The notes: generated by a model not told the origin, from the letters alone. A DNA stretch of 7,840 nucleotides from JAGDXO01 sp964541025 (GCA_964541025.1 CAZIOW010000039.1:1-7840); one strand, 5' to 3'. Positions 1 to 5,546 are shown, numbered from the stretch's first letter. Translations and numbers: made by a program.

Positions 1-526
1 AGCTTTCTATTACTATGGTGGATATAATACATCCAGCAGTTCCCAGTACCTGACGCAGTCCCAGCTCGAAAGTTTGAATGTAACAGGGCTGGGAGTTTAT
101 GTTTCACAGGTGAATTCAACTATTTATGTAAACAATTCCACCACTTTGCTTGTCATGGCAGGCCCTATGAATGCACCGAGTATGTATAGCTTTGAGATAT
201 CAGGCATCTATAATCCAACAATCGTAATCAAAGAAGGTGTTACTGTCCATTTCACGGTGGTAAATATTGATACGGATTCCTATCATAATTTTGTCCTGAG
301 CAGCAGAGGGCCTCCTTATCCTTATATGGTCGGTATGGGATACATGGGATCGGGAGGCTTCGGCTTCATGACCCAGATGGGCTTTTTGCCCCCAACAAAT
401 TCCGGTCACTTCTATTATTACAATTTCAGCTACACATTTTTGCAATCCGGAACATACTGGTACCTGTGTACCTATCCCGGGCATGCCGAAAACGGGATGT
501 ATGGAAAGATAGTCGTGGAACAATAA
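1..526 (+). CDS. Rusticyanin-like blue copper protein, copy 1 (5' truncated by window edge)
   Basis: This is the C-terminal 174 residues of the same protein as at 2883-3473, with the first complete codon at base 2. The signal-anchor is mostly missing because the window starts inside it. All type 1 copper ligands are present: the His of YHNF, then the Cys, His and Met of the C-x4-H-x4-M loop near the C-terminus. The visible part is identical to copy 2. This copy should retain its ancestral upstream context, presumably an intact SHOCT-domain gene to the left, whereas copy 2 sits behind the duplication junction. An internal TTG at 74 is not a separate start; the frame is open back to base 2. Confidence 0.93.
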   Translation, partial: AFYYYGGYNTSSSSQYLTQSQLESLNVTGLGVYVSQVNSTIYVNNSTTLLVMAGPMNAPSMYSFEISGIYNPTIVIKEGVTVHFTVVNIDTDSYHNFVLSSRGPPYPYMVGMGYMGSGGFGFMTQMGFLPPTNSGHFYYYNFSYTFLQSGTYWYLCTYPGHAENGMYGKIVVEQ

Positions 527-846
527 TTATGCTGGCGGTAGCAATACTGCTTATCTAACTTTTTTCAGGAAGTTTCGAAGTAAATTCCATCGCTTTGTGT
601 CAAATTGTTGCGATGTCAAGGAAAATAAATGAGTGTTTTGGATTCATTATAAAATACAACTCAAAGGATTTTAACCACAAGAGTTGACAATAAAACTATC
701 CTGACGGTTTATGCTTCACCTTAATAAATTATTACGGAAAAATACTCATGCTTGCACTTCAGATTATGAGATAACCAATCCTTGCATTAAAAGGCTGGTG
801 CTCCAGAAGCGGTCTTTCTAGGTTAGCTCTGGAGTCCATTCAAGTA
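527..846. other. Intergenic region between convergent genes, copy 1
   Basis: About 320 bp separate the cupredoxin from the convergent DUF302 gene. There is no convincing gene. The longest ATG frame is 36 codons (711-821, +); it has no recognisable motif or clear ribosome binding site and could be chance. The visible elements are the T-run at 560-565 and an inverted repeat, CTCCAGA at 801-807 with TCTGGAG at 828-834. The latter could form a 7-bp stem with a 20-nt loop just past the end of the leftward DUF302 transcript. Confidence 0.6.
560..565 (+). terminator. T-run terminator candidate after cupredoxin copy 1
   Basis: A run of six T residues lies 34 bp after the cupredoxin stop. Archaeal transcription commonly ends at T-runs without a hairpin. 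It is repeated at 3507-3512. Confidence 0.4.
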
Positions 847-1239
847 TTATATAAATGAGTCCACATTGGTTTTAATTTTAGTCTCAACCTCATTCAGAAA
901 GGCCATCATCGGTTCCATCTTATCTGTTTGAAGAGTATAGAAAATTTACGCAGGAAGTTGGACAGATATCTCAGTACCGCCTTCCACTGATTTTGCCATT
1001 ATATGGCATGGAATGAGCGTCTCAACTCTATAGTCGAAGGAAAGGTACTCGTGTGCATATTTGGCTTTCCAAATATCAAAAGTTCTAAGATTTGAGTATT
1101 CAAACCCCTTTGACCTCAAGATGTCACTGGTCCTGATCTCTGATAATATTGAGAAGCCATACAGAGGCAATACCTCCCTTATCTCGTTGCACACTACATC
1201 CAAGGAACGCTCTGATTTAACTCTGTATTCAGTTGCCAT
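847..1239 (-). pseudogene. DUF302-family protein interrupted by an in-frame TAA, copy 1
   Basis: The first 97 codons (1239 to 949) give a DUF302-type domain: a YGFSILSEI segment, a Leu/Ile-rich core and the family's conserved Pro-Cys (P77-C78, in IPCHIM). A TAA at 946-948 then stops translation. The same frame stays open for 32 further codons to a second TAA at 847-849, and that stretch looks like the normal DUF302 C-terminal helix (IFYTLQTDKMEPMM and on). Complete DUF302 proteins are usually about 130 aa, which matches the read-through length. The gene is therefore probably truncated by a nonsense mutation, though the 97-aa product could still fold. An AGGTGA ribosome binding site (1244-1249) lies just upstream of the ATG. 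Only 27 bp separate it from the 55-aa gene, so the two form one leftward operon. The function of DUF302 is not established. Confidence 0.8.
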
Positions 1240-1266
1240 TTCTTCACCTGGATAAAATTTCTTCCT

Positions 1267-1434
1267 TCATGTTAAAATATTCTTCCTTCCTATTTCTCTT
1301 CTTGCATACCTCTTATTCAGTATTCCTGGTGCAGTTTTAGTATCATCACCTTTGGAGTTATCATCACCGTCGTGACTGTGCATATGGTGCTTTTCCGTTT
1401 CATTTCCTGCGTTCTTCATACATCCACAAGACAT
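1267..1434 (-). CDS. 55-aa Cys/His-rich small protein, possible metal binder, copy 1
   Basis: This 55-codon ORF begins MSCGCMKN and carries a second cluster, HHMHSHDGDD. Cys3, Cys5, Met6, His16, His17, Met18, His19 and His21 are packed into the first 21 residues, followed by acidic residues and a basic C-terminal half (KRYARREIGRK). I do not recognise the family. The N-terminal composition suggests binding of a soft or borderline metal such as copper, in keeping with the copper genes around it; this is inference. A TATA-like box about 24 bp upstream and the lack of a ribosome binding site suggest a leaderless transcript starting at the ATG. The DUF302 gene follows after 27 bp. Perfect duplication gives no coding-selection signal, so its reality rests on composition, spacing and promoter. 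Confidence 0.6.
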   Translation of the reverse strand: MSCGCMKNAGNETEKHHMHSHDGDDNSKGDDTKTAPGILNKRYARREIGRKNILT

Positions 1435-1453
1435 ATTAACGAAATCACGTGAA

Positions 1454-1462
1454 GAGATAAAA
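1454..1462 (-). promoter_or_regulatory. TATA-like box for the 55-aa/DUF302 operon, copy 1
   Basis: On the minus strand this reads GTTTTATCT, centred about 24 bp upstream of the ATG at 1434. That is the distance expected for a leaderless archaeal transcript. The sequence match is only moderate. Confidence 0.4.
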
Positions 1463-1496
1463 CAATACCCTATTCAATATGCATTTTATGGTAGCT

Positions 1497-1531
1497 AAAA
1501 ACATACATAATGATAAGACCTATCAATAGGT
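1497..1531 (-). terminator. Hairpin plus T-run after the 112-aa gene, copy 1
   Basis: The inverted arms ACCTAT and ATAGGT (1518-1531) overlap the stop codon of the leftward 112-aa gene. They are followed on the minus strand by a T5 run (1497-1501). The stem is short, and the T-run is the more likely active element. Confidence 0.3.
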
Positions 1532-1861
1532 TAGCGAGAATCCTTTCACGGTCAGACTTCCAAATCGTCCTTTTCTGATGGAAATGTCTTGCCTGCCTTT
1601 ATCTATGGCTTGCCACACAGCTTTGCTGATAGCAAACGTGAACTTGTCAGTTTTAACTATTTCATATGCGGATGGGTCACTGATGCTATCAAGAATTCCT
1701 ACACTGATTTTTGCTTCCAATTGGCACATATTATCCGGACATGGACCCCTTTCCTCAACCAACTCCAAGACAAGAAATTTTCCTTCTGCAGCTTCTACTA
1801 CTCCTTTTCCCAATTCAACTTTCCCCTTTCCAACAGAAATCAAATCCCCTCTGCAACTCAT
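1523..1861 (-). CDS. Hypothetical 112-aa protein with a C-x4-C pair, copy 1
   Basis: I do not recognise this protein. It starts MSCRGDLISVGKGKVELGKG and has a Val/Lys/Glu-rich beta-like N-terminal half. A compact ERGPCPDNMCQLE segment (Cys41, Cys46; Cys3 is nearby) comes next, and the C-terminal half is more helical. No membrane segment or signal peptide is visible, so a small cytosolic protein is likely. The Cys pair could bind a metal, but this is unproven. The leftward frame is preferred over the overlapping rightward frames because its composition looks like a normal soluble protein, its neighbours share the strand, and a good TATA-like box (TATAAATA) lies about 29 bp upstream of its ATG. 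No ribosome binding site is evident, again fitting a leaderless transcript. Confidence 0.7.
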   Translation of the reverse strand: MSCRGDLISVGKGKVELGKGVVEAAEGKFLVLELVEERGPCPDNMCQLEAKISVGILDSISDPSAYEIVKTDKFTFAISKAVWQAIDKGRQDISIRKGRFGSLTVKGFSLTY

Positions 1862-1884
1862 AGATGATTATGATTCATCTCAGT

Positions 1885-1895
1885 TATTTATAATA
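1885..1895 (-). promoter_or_regulatory. TATA-like box for the 112-aa gene, copy 1
   Basis: On the minus strand this reads TATTATAAATA, centred about 29 bp upstream of the ATG at 1861. It is the best TATA match in the duplicated unit and is placed for a leaderless or near-leaderless transcript. Confidence 0.55.
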
Positions 1896-2014
1896 TCTCT
1901 GATCAAACTGTCCAAGCATTTCCAATATATTAAACGTTATGAGTAGATTCGTAACATACCCTTCATCAATAGAAACTACATGTAAATGCTAGTATCTGGA
2001 ATCTTCCTCAAGAA

Positions 2015-2524
2015 TCATCTCCTCTCCTTTTTGAGGTCTCTCTCACAGTTTGTACAAAGCAAGTAATACGTCCTTTTCCCATGTTTCAACCAAGATCGGA
2101 TTATCTTTGATCTCTTTTCTGCAGTAATCGCAGTGGAGCTTTCTGCCCTGTTCATGTTTCCATACAATTCTCTGGAGGTTGTTATTTTAACTCTTTTTAT
2201 ATTGACCTTCTTTATCTTTATGAGGTCCTCATAGTAGAGGATCACCATGTAGGATCAGTCTGTGAGAGAGAAGCGCTCCATGATAATATTCCCCGGTATG
2301 TTCTCTAAATTGTCAGTATATACAAGAATCATATCCTTTTTTTTCATCTGCGAGGGAGATGGTGAATTTCTTAATCCTTCCATTTGATATTATGGAGCCC
2401 GGATCTTCTTGTCTGTATGCCTGCTGGTGCCCAATTCACTTGCTATTTCCACTATACTCATCCTGGAATTTCTCTTGAGCAATAATACGGGTCTCTGTTC
2501 CAGTTCAGAAAGATTTCTTTTCAT
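2015..2524 (-). pseudogene. Decayed HTH-TRASH copper-responsive regulator (CopT-like), copy 1
   Basis: Reading leftward from the ATG at 2524 gives an Lrp/AsnC-type helix-turn-helix (SIVEIASELGTSRHT) that stops at 2390-2392. Homology then jumps frames. A second frame gives IISNGRIKKFTISLADEKK. The first frame resumes after an A8 run (T8 on +, 2337-2344) as DMILVYTDNLENIPGNI, hits an in-frame TGA at 2255-2257, and continues with VILYYEDLIKIKK. The second frame then gives a TRASH-like LHCDYCRKEIKDNPILVE, and the first frame ends it with YYLLCTNCERDLKK at 2015. Restoring the frame needs four single-step shifts (near 2393-2412, at 2337-2344, near 2141-2150 and near 2070-2083) and removal of one stop. 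The parts in order match archaeal CopT-type regulators: HTH, a central sensory region and a C-terminal CxxC...CxxC metal site. In Sulfolobus such a gene lies beside copM and copA, as here. The intact genes around it argue against general sequencing error. Confidence 0.82.
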
Positions 2525-2560
2525 AATGTAATAATTTAATCCACTCACTTTAACATTATG
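2522..2560. promoter_or_regulatory. Spaced inverted repeat between regulator and YHS gene, copy 1
   Basis: CATAATGT (2522-2529) and ACATTATG (2553-2560) are perfect 8-bp inverted copies with 31 bp between equivalent positions, close to three DNA turns. They flank the regulator start and lie about 40-78 bp upstream of the YHS start at 2600. This is a plausible operator for a dimeric or tetrameric copper regulator. In AT-rich DNA such a pair can also occur by chance. Confidence 0.35.
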
Positions 2561-2570
2561 GATAGAGTAA

Positions 2571-2580
2571 TTATATGTAA
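2571..2580 (+). promoter_or_regulatory. TATA-like box of the copper operon, copy 1
   Basis: TTATATGTAA is centred about 26 bp upstream of the ATG at 2600, the classical archaeal TATA-to-start distance. This supports leaderless transcription of the YHS gene and favours 2600 over the ATG at 2558. Confidence 0.55.
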
Positions 2581-2599
2581 AGCAACACAATTCATAACC

Positions 2600-2740
2600 A
2601 TGGCAATAGATGTAGTATGTGGAATGAAAGTGAAGGAGAGCACTGACCTGAAGAGTGAGTTCCAGGGAAAGATCTTCTACTTCTGCAGCAGCCACTGCAA
2701 ATCAGAATTCGACAAAAACCCTCTGAAATACAGCAGATAA
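2600..2740 (+). CDS. 46-aa YHS/TRASH-domain protein, CopM-like copper chaperone candidate, copy 1
   Basis: The protein is a single metal-binding domain. DVVCGM at residues 4-9 opens it and FYFCSSHC closes the site, giving Cys7, Cys29 and Cys33 with C-x21-C-x3-C spacing, which fits the TRASH/YHS pattern. It resembles the small copM product in archaeal copT-copM-copA clusters, thought to hold or deliver Cu(I) in the cytosol; the specific partner is inferred. The start at 2600 puts DVVCGM at the N-terminus, as in the ATPase, and has a TATA-like box 26 bp upstream. A longer frame from 2558 would add 14 unconserved residues. In this copy the next ORF is the chimeric junction ORF, 11 bp downstream, instead of a complete ATPase. 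The sequence is the same as that at 5547-5687. Confidence 0.85.
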   Translation: MAIDVVCGMKVKESTDLKSEFQGKIFYFCSSHCKSEFDKNPLKYSR

Positions 2741-2751
2741 GGAGAATGTAA

Positions 2752-2874
2752 ATGCCAACTGATCCCGTATGTGGAATGTTTGTACCGGGGCTGGAGATTG
2801 CGAATGAAAGATTCGCAAAGGGAGAAATATCTGAAGCAGAATACCGTCAGATGATTGAAATCATAAGGAGATGA
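2752..2874 (+). CDS. Chimeric 40-aa ORF at the duplication junction (ATPase N-terminus fused to SHOCT tail)
   Basis: Codons 1-12 (MPTDPVCGMFVP) are identical to the start of the copper ATPase at 5699. From codon 13 the frame continues without interruption into LEIANERFAKGEISEAEYRQ and a short basic end, and stops with TGA at 2872-2874. The second part is a typical SHOCT (short C-terminal) domain with the (R)-x-x-x-G-E-I-S-x-x-E-Y pattern. The SHOCT-coding segment probably belonged to a longer gene upstream of the cupredoxin, an intact copy of which should lie left of the window. The ORF keeps the ATPase ribosome binding site (GGAG at 2741-2744, 7 nt before the ATG). Only one of the three TRASH cysteines (Cys7) remains, so the metal site is lost. 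It may be a mere junction by-product, but it maintains translation into the cupredoxin. Confidence 0.65.
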   Translation: MPTDPVCGMFVPGLEIANERFAKGEISEAEYRQMIEIIRR

Positions 2875-2882
2875 AATTTTCT

Positions 2883-3473
2883 ATGAATAAATATAAAACC
2901 ATAGGAATTGTGGGAGTTGCTTTCCTTACCGCCTTGCTTGTATTTACAGCTTTCTATTACTATGGTGGATATAATACATCCAGCAGTTCCCAGTACCTGA
3001 CGCAGTCCCAGCTCGAAAGTTTGAATGTAACAGGGCTGGGAGTTTATGTTTCACAGGTGAATTCAACTATTTATGTAAACAATTCCACCACTTTGCTTGT
3101 CATGGCAGGCCCTATGAATGCACCGAGTATGTATAGCTTTGAGATATCAGGCATCTATAATCCAACAATCGTAATCAAAGAAGGTGTTACTGTCCATTTC
3201 ACGGTGGTAAATATTGATACGGATTCCTATCATAATTTTGTCCTGAGCAGCAGAGGGCCTCCTTATCCTTATATGGTCGGTATGGGATACATGGGATCGG
3301 GAGGCTTCGGCTTCATGACCCAGATGGGCTTTTTGCCCCCAACAAATTCCGGTCACTTCTATTATTACAATTTCAGCTACACATTTTTGCAATCCGGAAC
3401 ATACTGGTACCTGTGTACCTATCCCGGGCATGCCGAAAACGGGATGTATGGAAAGATAGTCGTGGAACAATAA
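2883..3473 (+). CDS. Rusticyanin-like membrane-anchored blue copper protein, copy 2 (complete)
   Basis: This is a single-domain cupredoxin that should carry electrons on the outer face of the membrane, as rusticyanin and sulfocyanin do in acidophilic iron- or sulfur-oxidising chains. Residues 5-25 form one hydrophobic segment after MNKYK, an uncleaved anchor or signal peptide, followed by a Ser/Thr/Asn-rich linker. The type 1 copper ligands are His117, Cys178, His183 and Met188; C-x4-H-x4-M has the same spacing as rusticyanin, and the local text (GTYWYLC, PGHAENGM, GKIVV) is very close to it. A Gly/Met-rich loop with five Met lies at 131-148. Six N-x-S/T sequons fit an external glycoprotein. 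I chose the ATG at 2883 because GGAGATGA (2867-2874) sits 8 nt before it; an ATG at 2871, overlapping the chimera stop, has its ribosome binding site touching the start and would add four residues. It follows the YHS gene and chimera in a tight series. Confidence 0.92.
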   Translation: MNKYKTIGIVGVAFLTALLVFTAFYYYGGYNTSSSSQYLTQSQLESLNVTGLGVYVSQVNSTIYVNNSTTLLVMAGPMNAPSMYSFEISGIYNPTIVIKEGVTVHFTVVNIDTDSYHNFVLSSRGPPYPYMVGMGYMGSGGFGFMTQMGFLPPTNSGHFYYYNFSYTFLQSGTYWYLCTYPGHAENGMYGKIVVEQ

Positions 3474-3793
3474 TTATGCTGGCGGTAGCAATACTGCTTA
3501 TCTAACTTTTTTCAGGAAGTTTCGAAGTAAATTCCATCGCTTTGTGTCAAATTGTTGCGATGTCAAGGAAAATAAATGAGTGTTTTGGATTCATTATAAA
3601 ATACAACTCAAAGGATTTTAACCACAAGAGTTGACAATAAAACTATCCTGACGGTTTATGCTTCACCTTAATAAATTATTACGGAAAAATACTCATGCTT
3701 GCACTTCAGATTATGAGATAACCAATCCTTGCATTAAAAGGCTGGTGCTCCAGAAGCGGTCTTTCTAGGTTAGCTCTGGAGTCCATTCAAGTA
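3474..3793. other. Intergenic region between convergent genes, copy 2
   Basis: Identical to 527-846. It holds the T-run and the CTCCAGA/TCTGGAG inverted repeat (3748-3754 and 3775-3781), and I see no supportable gene. Confidence 0.6.
3507..3512 (+). terminator. T-run terminator candidate after cupredoxin copy 2
   Basis: A T6 run 34 bp past the stop, identical to 560-565. Confidence 0.4.
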
Positions 3794-4186
3794 TTATATA
3801 AATGAGTCCACATTGGTTTTAATTTTAGTCTCAACCTCATTCAGAAAGGCCATCATCGGTTCCATCTTATCTGTTTGAAGAGTATAGAAAATTTACGCAG
3901 GAAGTTGGACAGATATCTCAGTACCGCCTTCCACTGATTTTGCCATTATATGGCATGGAATGAGCGTCTCAACTCTATAGTCGAAGGAAAGGTACTCGTG
4001 TGCATATTTGGCTTTCCAAATATCAAAAGTTCTAAGATTTGAGTATTCAAACCCCTTTGACCTCAAGATGTCACTGGTCCTGATCTCTGATAATATTGAG
4101 AAGCCATACAGAGGCAATACCTCCCTTATCTCGTTGCACACTACATCCAAGGAACGCTCTGATTTAACTCTGTATTCAGTTGCCAT
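3794..4186 (-). pseudogene. DUF302-family protein interrupted by an in-frame TAA, copy 2
   Basis: Same sequence as 847-1239, including the TAA (here 3893-3895) and the 32-codon open tail behind it. Because the stop is shared, it arose before the duplication or was spread by conversion. A 97-aa product with the Pro-Cys motif would still be made from the ATG at 4186, using AGGTGA at 4191-4196. Confidence 0.8.
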
Positions 4187-4213
4187 TTCTTCACCTGGAT
4201 AAAATTTCTTCCT

Positions 4214-4381
4214 TCATGTTAAAATATTCTTCCTTCCTATTTCTCTTCTTGCATACCTCTTATTCAGTATTCCTGGTGCAGTTTTAGTATCATCACCTTT
4301 GGAGTTATCATCACCGTCGTGACTGTGCATATGGTGCTTTTCCGTTTCATTTCCTGCGTTCTTCATACATCCACAAGACAT
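4214..4381 (-). CDS. 55-aa Cys/His-rich small protein, copy 2
   Basis: Second copy of the unrecognised small protein with an N-terminal CGCM and a HHMHSH cluster. It is first in a leftward pair with the interrupted DUF302 gene, 27 bp apart. Having two copies would double the dose of any metal-binding product if the ORF is expressed. Confidence 0.6.
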   Translation of the reverse strand: MSCGCMKNAGNETEKHHMHSHDGDDNSKGDDTKTAPGILNKRYARREIGRKNILT

Positions 4382-4400
4382 ATTAACGAAATCACGTGAA

Positions 4401-4409
4401 GAGATAAAA
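4401..4409 (-). promoter_or_regulatory. TATA-like box for the 55-aa/DUF302 operon, copy 2
   Basis: GTTTTATCT on the minus strand, about 24 bp upstream of the ATG at 4381. Confidence 0.4.
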
Positions 4410-4443
4410 CAATACCCTATTCAATATGCATTTTATGGTAGCT

Positions 4444-4478
4444 AAAAACATACATAATGATAAGACCTATCAATAGGT
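4444..4478 (-). terminator. Hairpin plus T-run after the 112-aa gene, copy 2
   Basis: ACCTAT/ATAGGT arms at 4465-4478 and a minus-strand T5 at 4444-4448, as in copy 1. Confidence 0.3.
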
Positions 4479-4808
4479 TAGCGAGAATCCTTTCACGGTC
4501 AGACTTCCAAATCGTCCTTTTCTGATGGAAATGTCTTGCCTGCCTTTATCTATGGCTTGCCACACAGCTTTGCTGATAGCAAACGTGAACTTGTCAGTTT
4601 TAACTATTTCATATGCGGATGGGTCACTGATGCTATCAAGAATTCCTACACTGATTTTTGCTTCCAATTGGCACATATTATCCGGACATGGACCCCTTTC
4701 CTCAACCAACTCCAAGACAAGAAATTTTCCTTCTGCAGCTTCTACTACTCCTTTTCCCAATTCAACTTTCCCCTTTCCAACAGAAATCAAATCCCCTCTG
4801 CAACTCAT
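4470..4808 (-). CDS. Hypothetical 112-aa protein with a C-x4-C pair, copy 2
   Basis: Identical to the product of 1523-1861, a small, apparently cytosolic protein with Cys3, Cys41 and Cys46. Function unknown. It has its own TATA-like box and stands alone between the decayed regulator and the 55-aa/DUF302 pair. The roughly 150 bp between it and the regulator remnant (4809-4961) hold only that promoter and no gene I can support. Confidence 0.7.
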   Translation of the reverse strand: MSCRGDLISVGKGKVELGKGVVEAAEGKFLVLELVEERGPCPDNMCQLEAKISVGILDSISDPSAYEIVKTDKFTFAISKAVWQAIDKGRQDISIRKGRFGSLTVKGFSLTY

Positions 4809-4831
4809 AGATGATTATGATTCATCTCAGT

Positions 4832-4842
4832 TATTTATAATA
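4832..4842 (-). promoter_or_regulatory. TATA-like box for the 112-aa gene, copy 2
   Basis: TATTATAAATA on the minus strand, about 29 bp before the ATG at 4808. Confidence 0.55.
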
Positions 4843-4961
4843 TCTCTGATCAAACTGTCCAAGCATTTCCAATATATTAAACGTTATGAGTAGATTCGTA
4901 ACATACCCTTCATCAATAGAAACTACATGTAAATGCTAGTATCTGGAATCTTCCTCAAGAA

Positions 4962-5471
4962 TCATCTCCTCTCCTTTTTGAGGTCTCTCTCACAGTTTGT
5001 ACAAAGCAAGTAATACGTCCTTTTCCCATGTTTCAACCAAGATCGGATTATCTTTGATCTCTTTTCTGCAGTAATCGCAGTGGAGCTTTCTGCCCTGTTC
5101 ATGTTTCCATACAATTCTCTGGAGGTTGTTATTTTAACTCTTTTTATATTGACCTTCTTTATCTTTATGAGGTCCTCATAGTAGAGGATCACCATGTAGG
5201 ATCAGTCTGTGAGAGAGAAGCGCTCCATGATAATATTCCCCGGTATGTTCTCTAAATTGTCAGTATATACAAGAATCATATCCTTTTTTTTCATCTGCGA
5301 GGGAGATGGTGAATTTCTTAATCCTTCCATTTGATATTATGGAGCCCGGATCTTCTTGTCTGTATGCCTGCTGGTGCCCAATTCACTTGCTATTTCCACT
5401 ATACTCATCCTGGAATTTCTCTTGAGCAATAATACGGGTCTCTGTTCCAGTTCAGAAAGATTTCTTTTCAT
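4962..5471 (-). pseudogene. Decayed HTH-TRASH copper-responsive regulator (CopT-like), copy 2
   Basis: Carries the same lesions as copy 1: a stop ending the HTH fragment at 5337-5339, the T8 run at 5284-5291, the TGA at 5202-5204, and the two frame changes around the TRASH-like metal site. Neither copy can make a full regulator, so another factor must control the intact YHS-ATPase operon to its right, or it is constitutive. A 44-aa HTH fragment could still be translated from the ATG at 5471. Confidence 0.82.
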
Positions 5472-5507
5472 AATGTAATAATTTAATCCACTCACTTTAA
5501 CATTATG
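5469..5507. promoter_or_regulatory. Spaced inverted repeat upstream of the copper operon, copy 2
   Basis: CATAATGT (5469-5476) and ACATTATG (5500-5507) upstream of the intact YHS-ATPase pair. It is an operator candidate with the same limits as copy 1. Confidence 0.35.
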
Positions 5508-5517
5508 GATAGAGTAA

Positions 5518-5527
5518 TTATATGTAA
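5518..5527 (+). promoter_or_regulatory. TATA-like box of the copper-export operon, copy 2
   Basis: TTATATGTAA, centred about 26 bp before the ATG at 5547. It would drive the intact YHS-ATPase operon. Confidence 0.55.
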
Positions 5528-5546
5528 AGCAACACAATTCATAACC

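Larger units (their letters stand above)
1..2788. repeat. Tandem duplication, unit copy 1 (5' end outside window)
   Basis: Every base read here recurs 2947 bp downstream. I compared the non-coding lines directly, and all translated frames agree. By the period, the unit should begin about 158 bp before the window. Identity ends at 2788, inside codon 12 of an ATPase start shared by both copies; after it copy 1 continues with GGGCTGGAG while copy 2 continues with AGGATACTG. No transposase, long terminal repeat or target-site duplication is visible, so a simple tandem duplication by illegitimate recombination is the likeliest origin. The left breakpoint lies outside the window, so junction microhomology cannot be judged. 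Confidence 0.95.

Noticed and set aside
711..821. 36-codon rightward ORF in the intergenic gap
   Set aside because: No motif or clear ribosome binding site. An open frame of this size is expected by chance in 320 bp.
801..834. CTCCAGA/TCTGGAG inverted repeat as an insertion-sequence end or RNA gene
   Set aside because: It has a single short stem with a 20-nt loop, no transposase remnant, no flanking direct repeats and no tRNA-like or C/D-box features.
1578..1946. Rightward 122-codon frame overlapping the 112-aa leftward gene (and its copy at 4525-4893)
   Set aside because: Its Ser/Leu/Pro-rich composition looks like an antisense shadow, there is no ribosome binding site or promoter, and the leftward frame has a better promoter and normal protein composition.
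1862..2014. Leftward open stretch of about 33 codons between the regulator remnant and the 112-aa gene
   Set aside because: It has no start codon at its beginning and no recognisable similarity. It could be a relic but cannot be supported.
2558..2599. Earlier ATG for the YHS protein
   Set aside because: It adds 14 residues with no family similarity and places the TATA-like box inside the coding region. The start at 2600 has the box at the proper distance.
2525..2695. N-terminal extension of the regulator fragment from an upstream ATG at 2695
   Set aside because: It would run antisense through the YHS gene. HTH similarity begins at the ATG at 2524, so the extension is chance open frame.
3147..3470. 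Leftward 107-codon frame across the cupredoxin gene (and at 200-523)
   Set aside because: It is antisense to a gene with all copper ligands and clear rusticyanin similarity; its residues show no domain.
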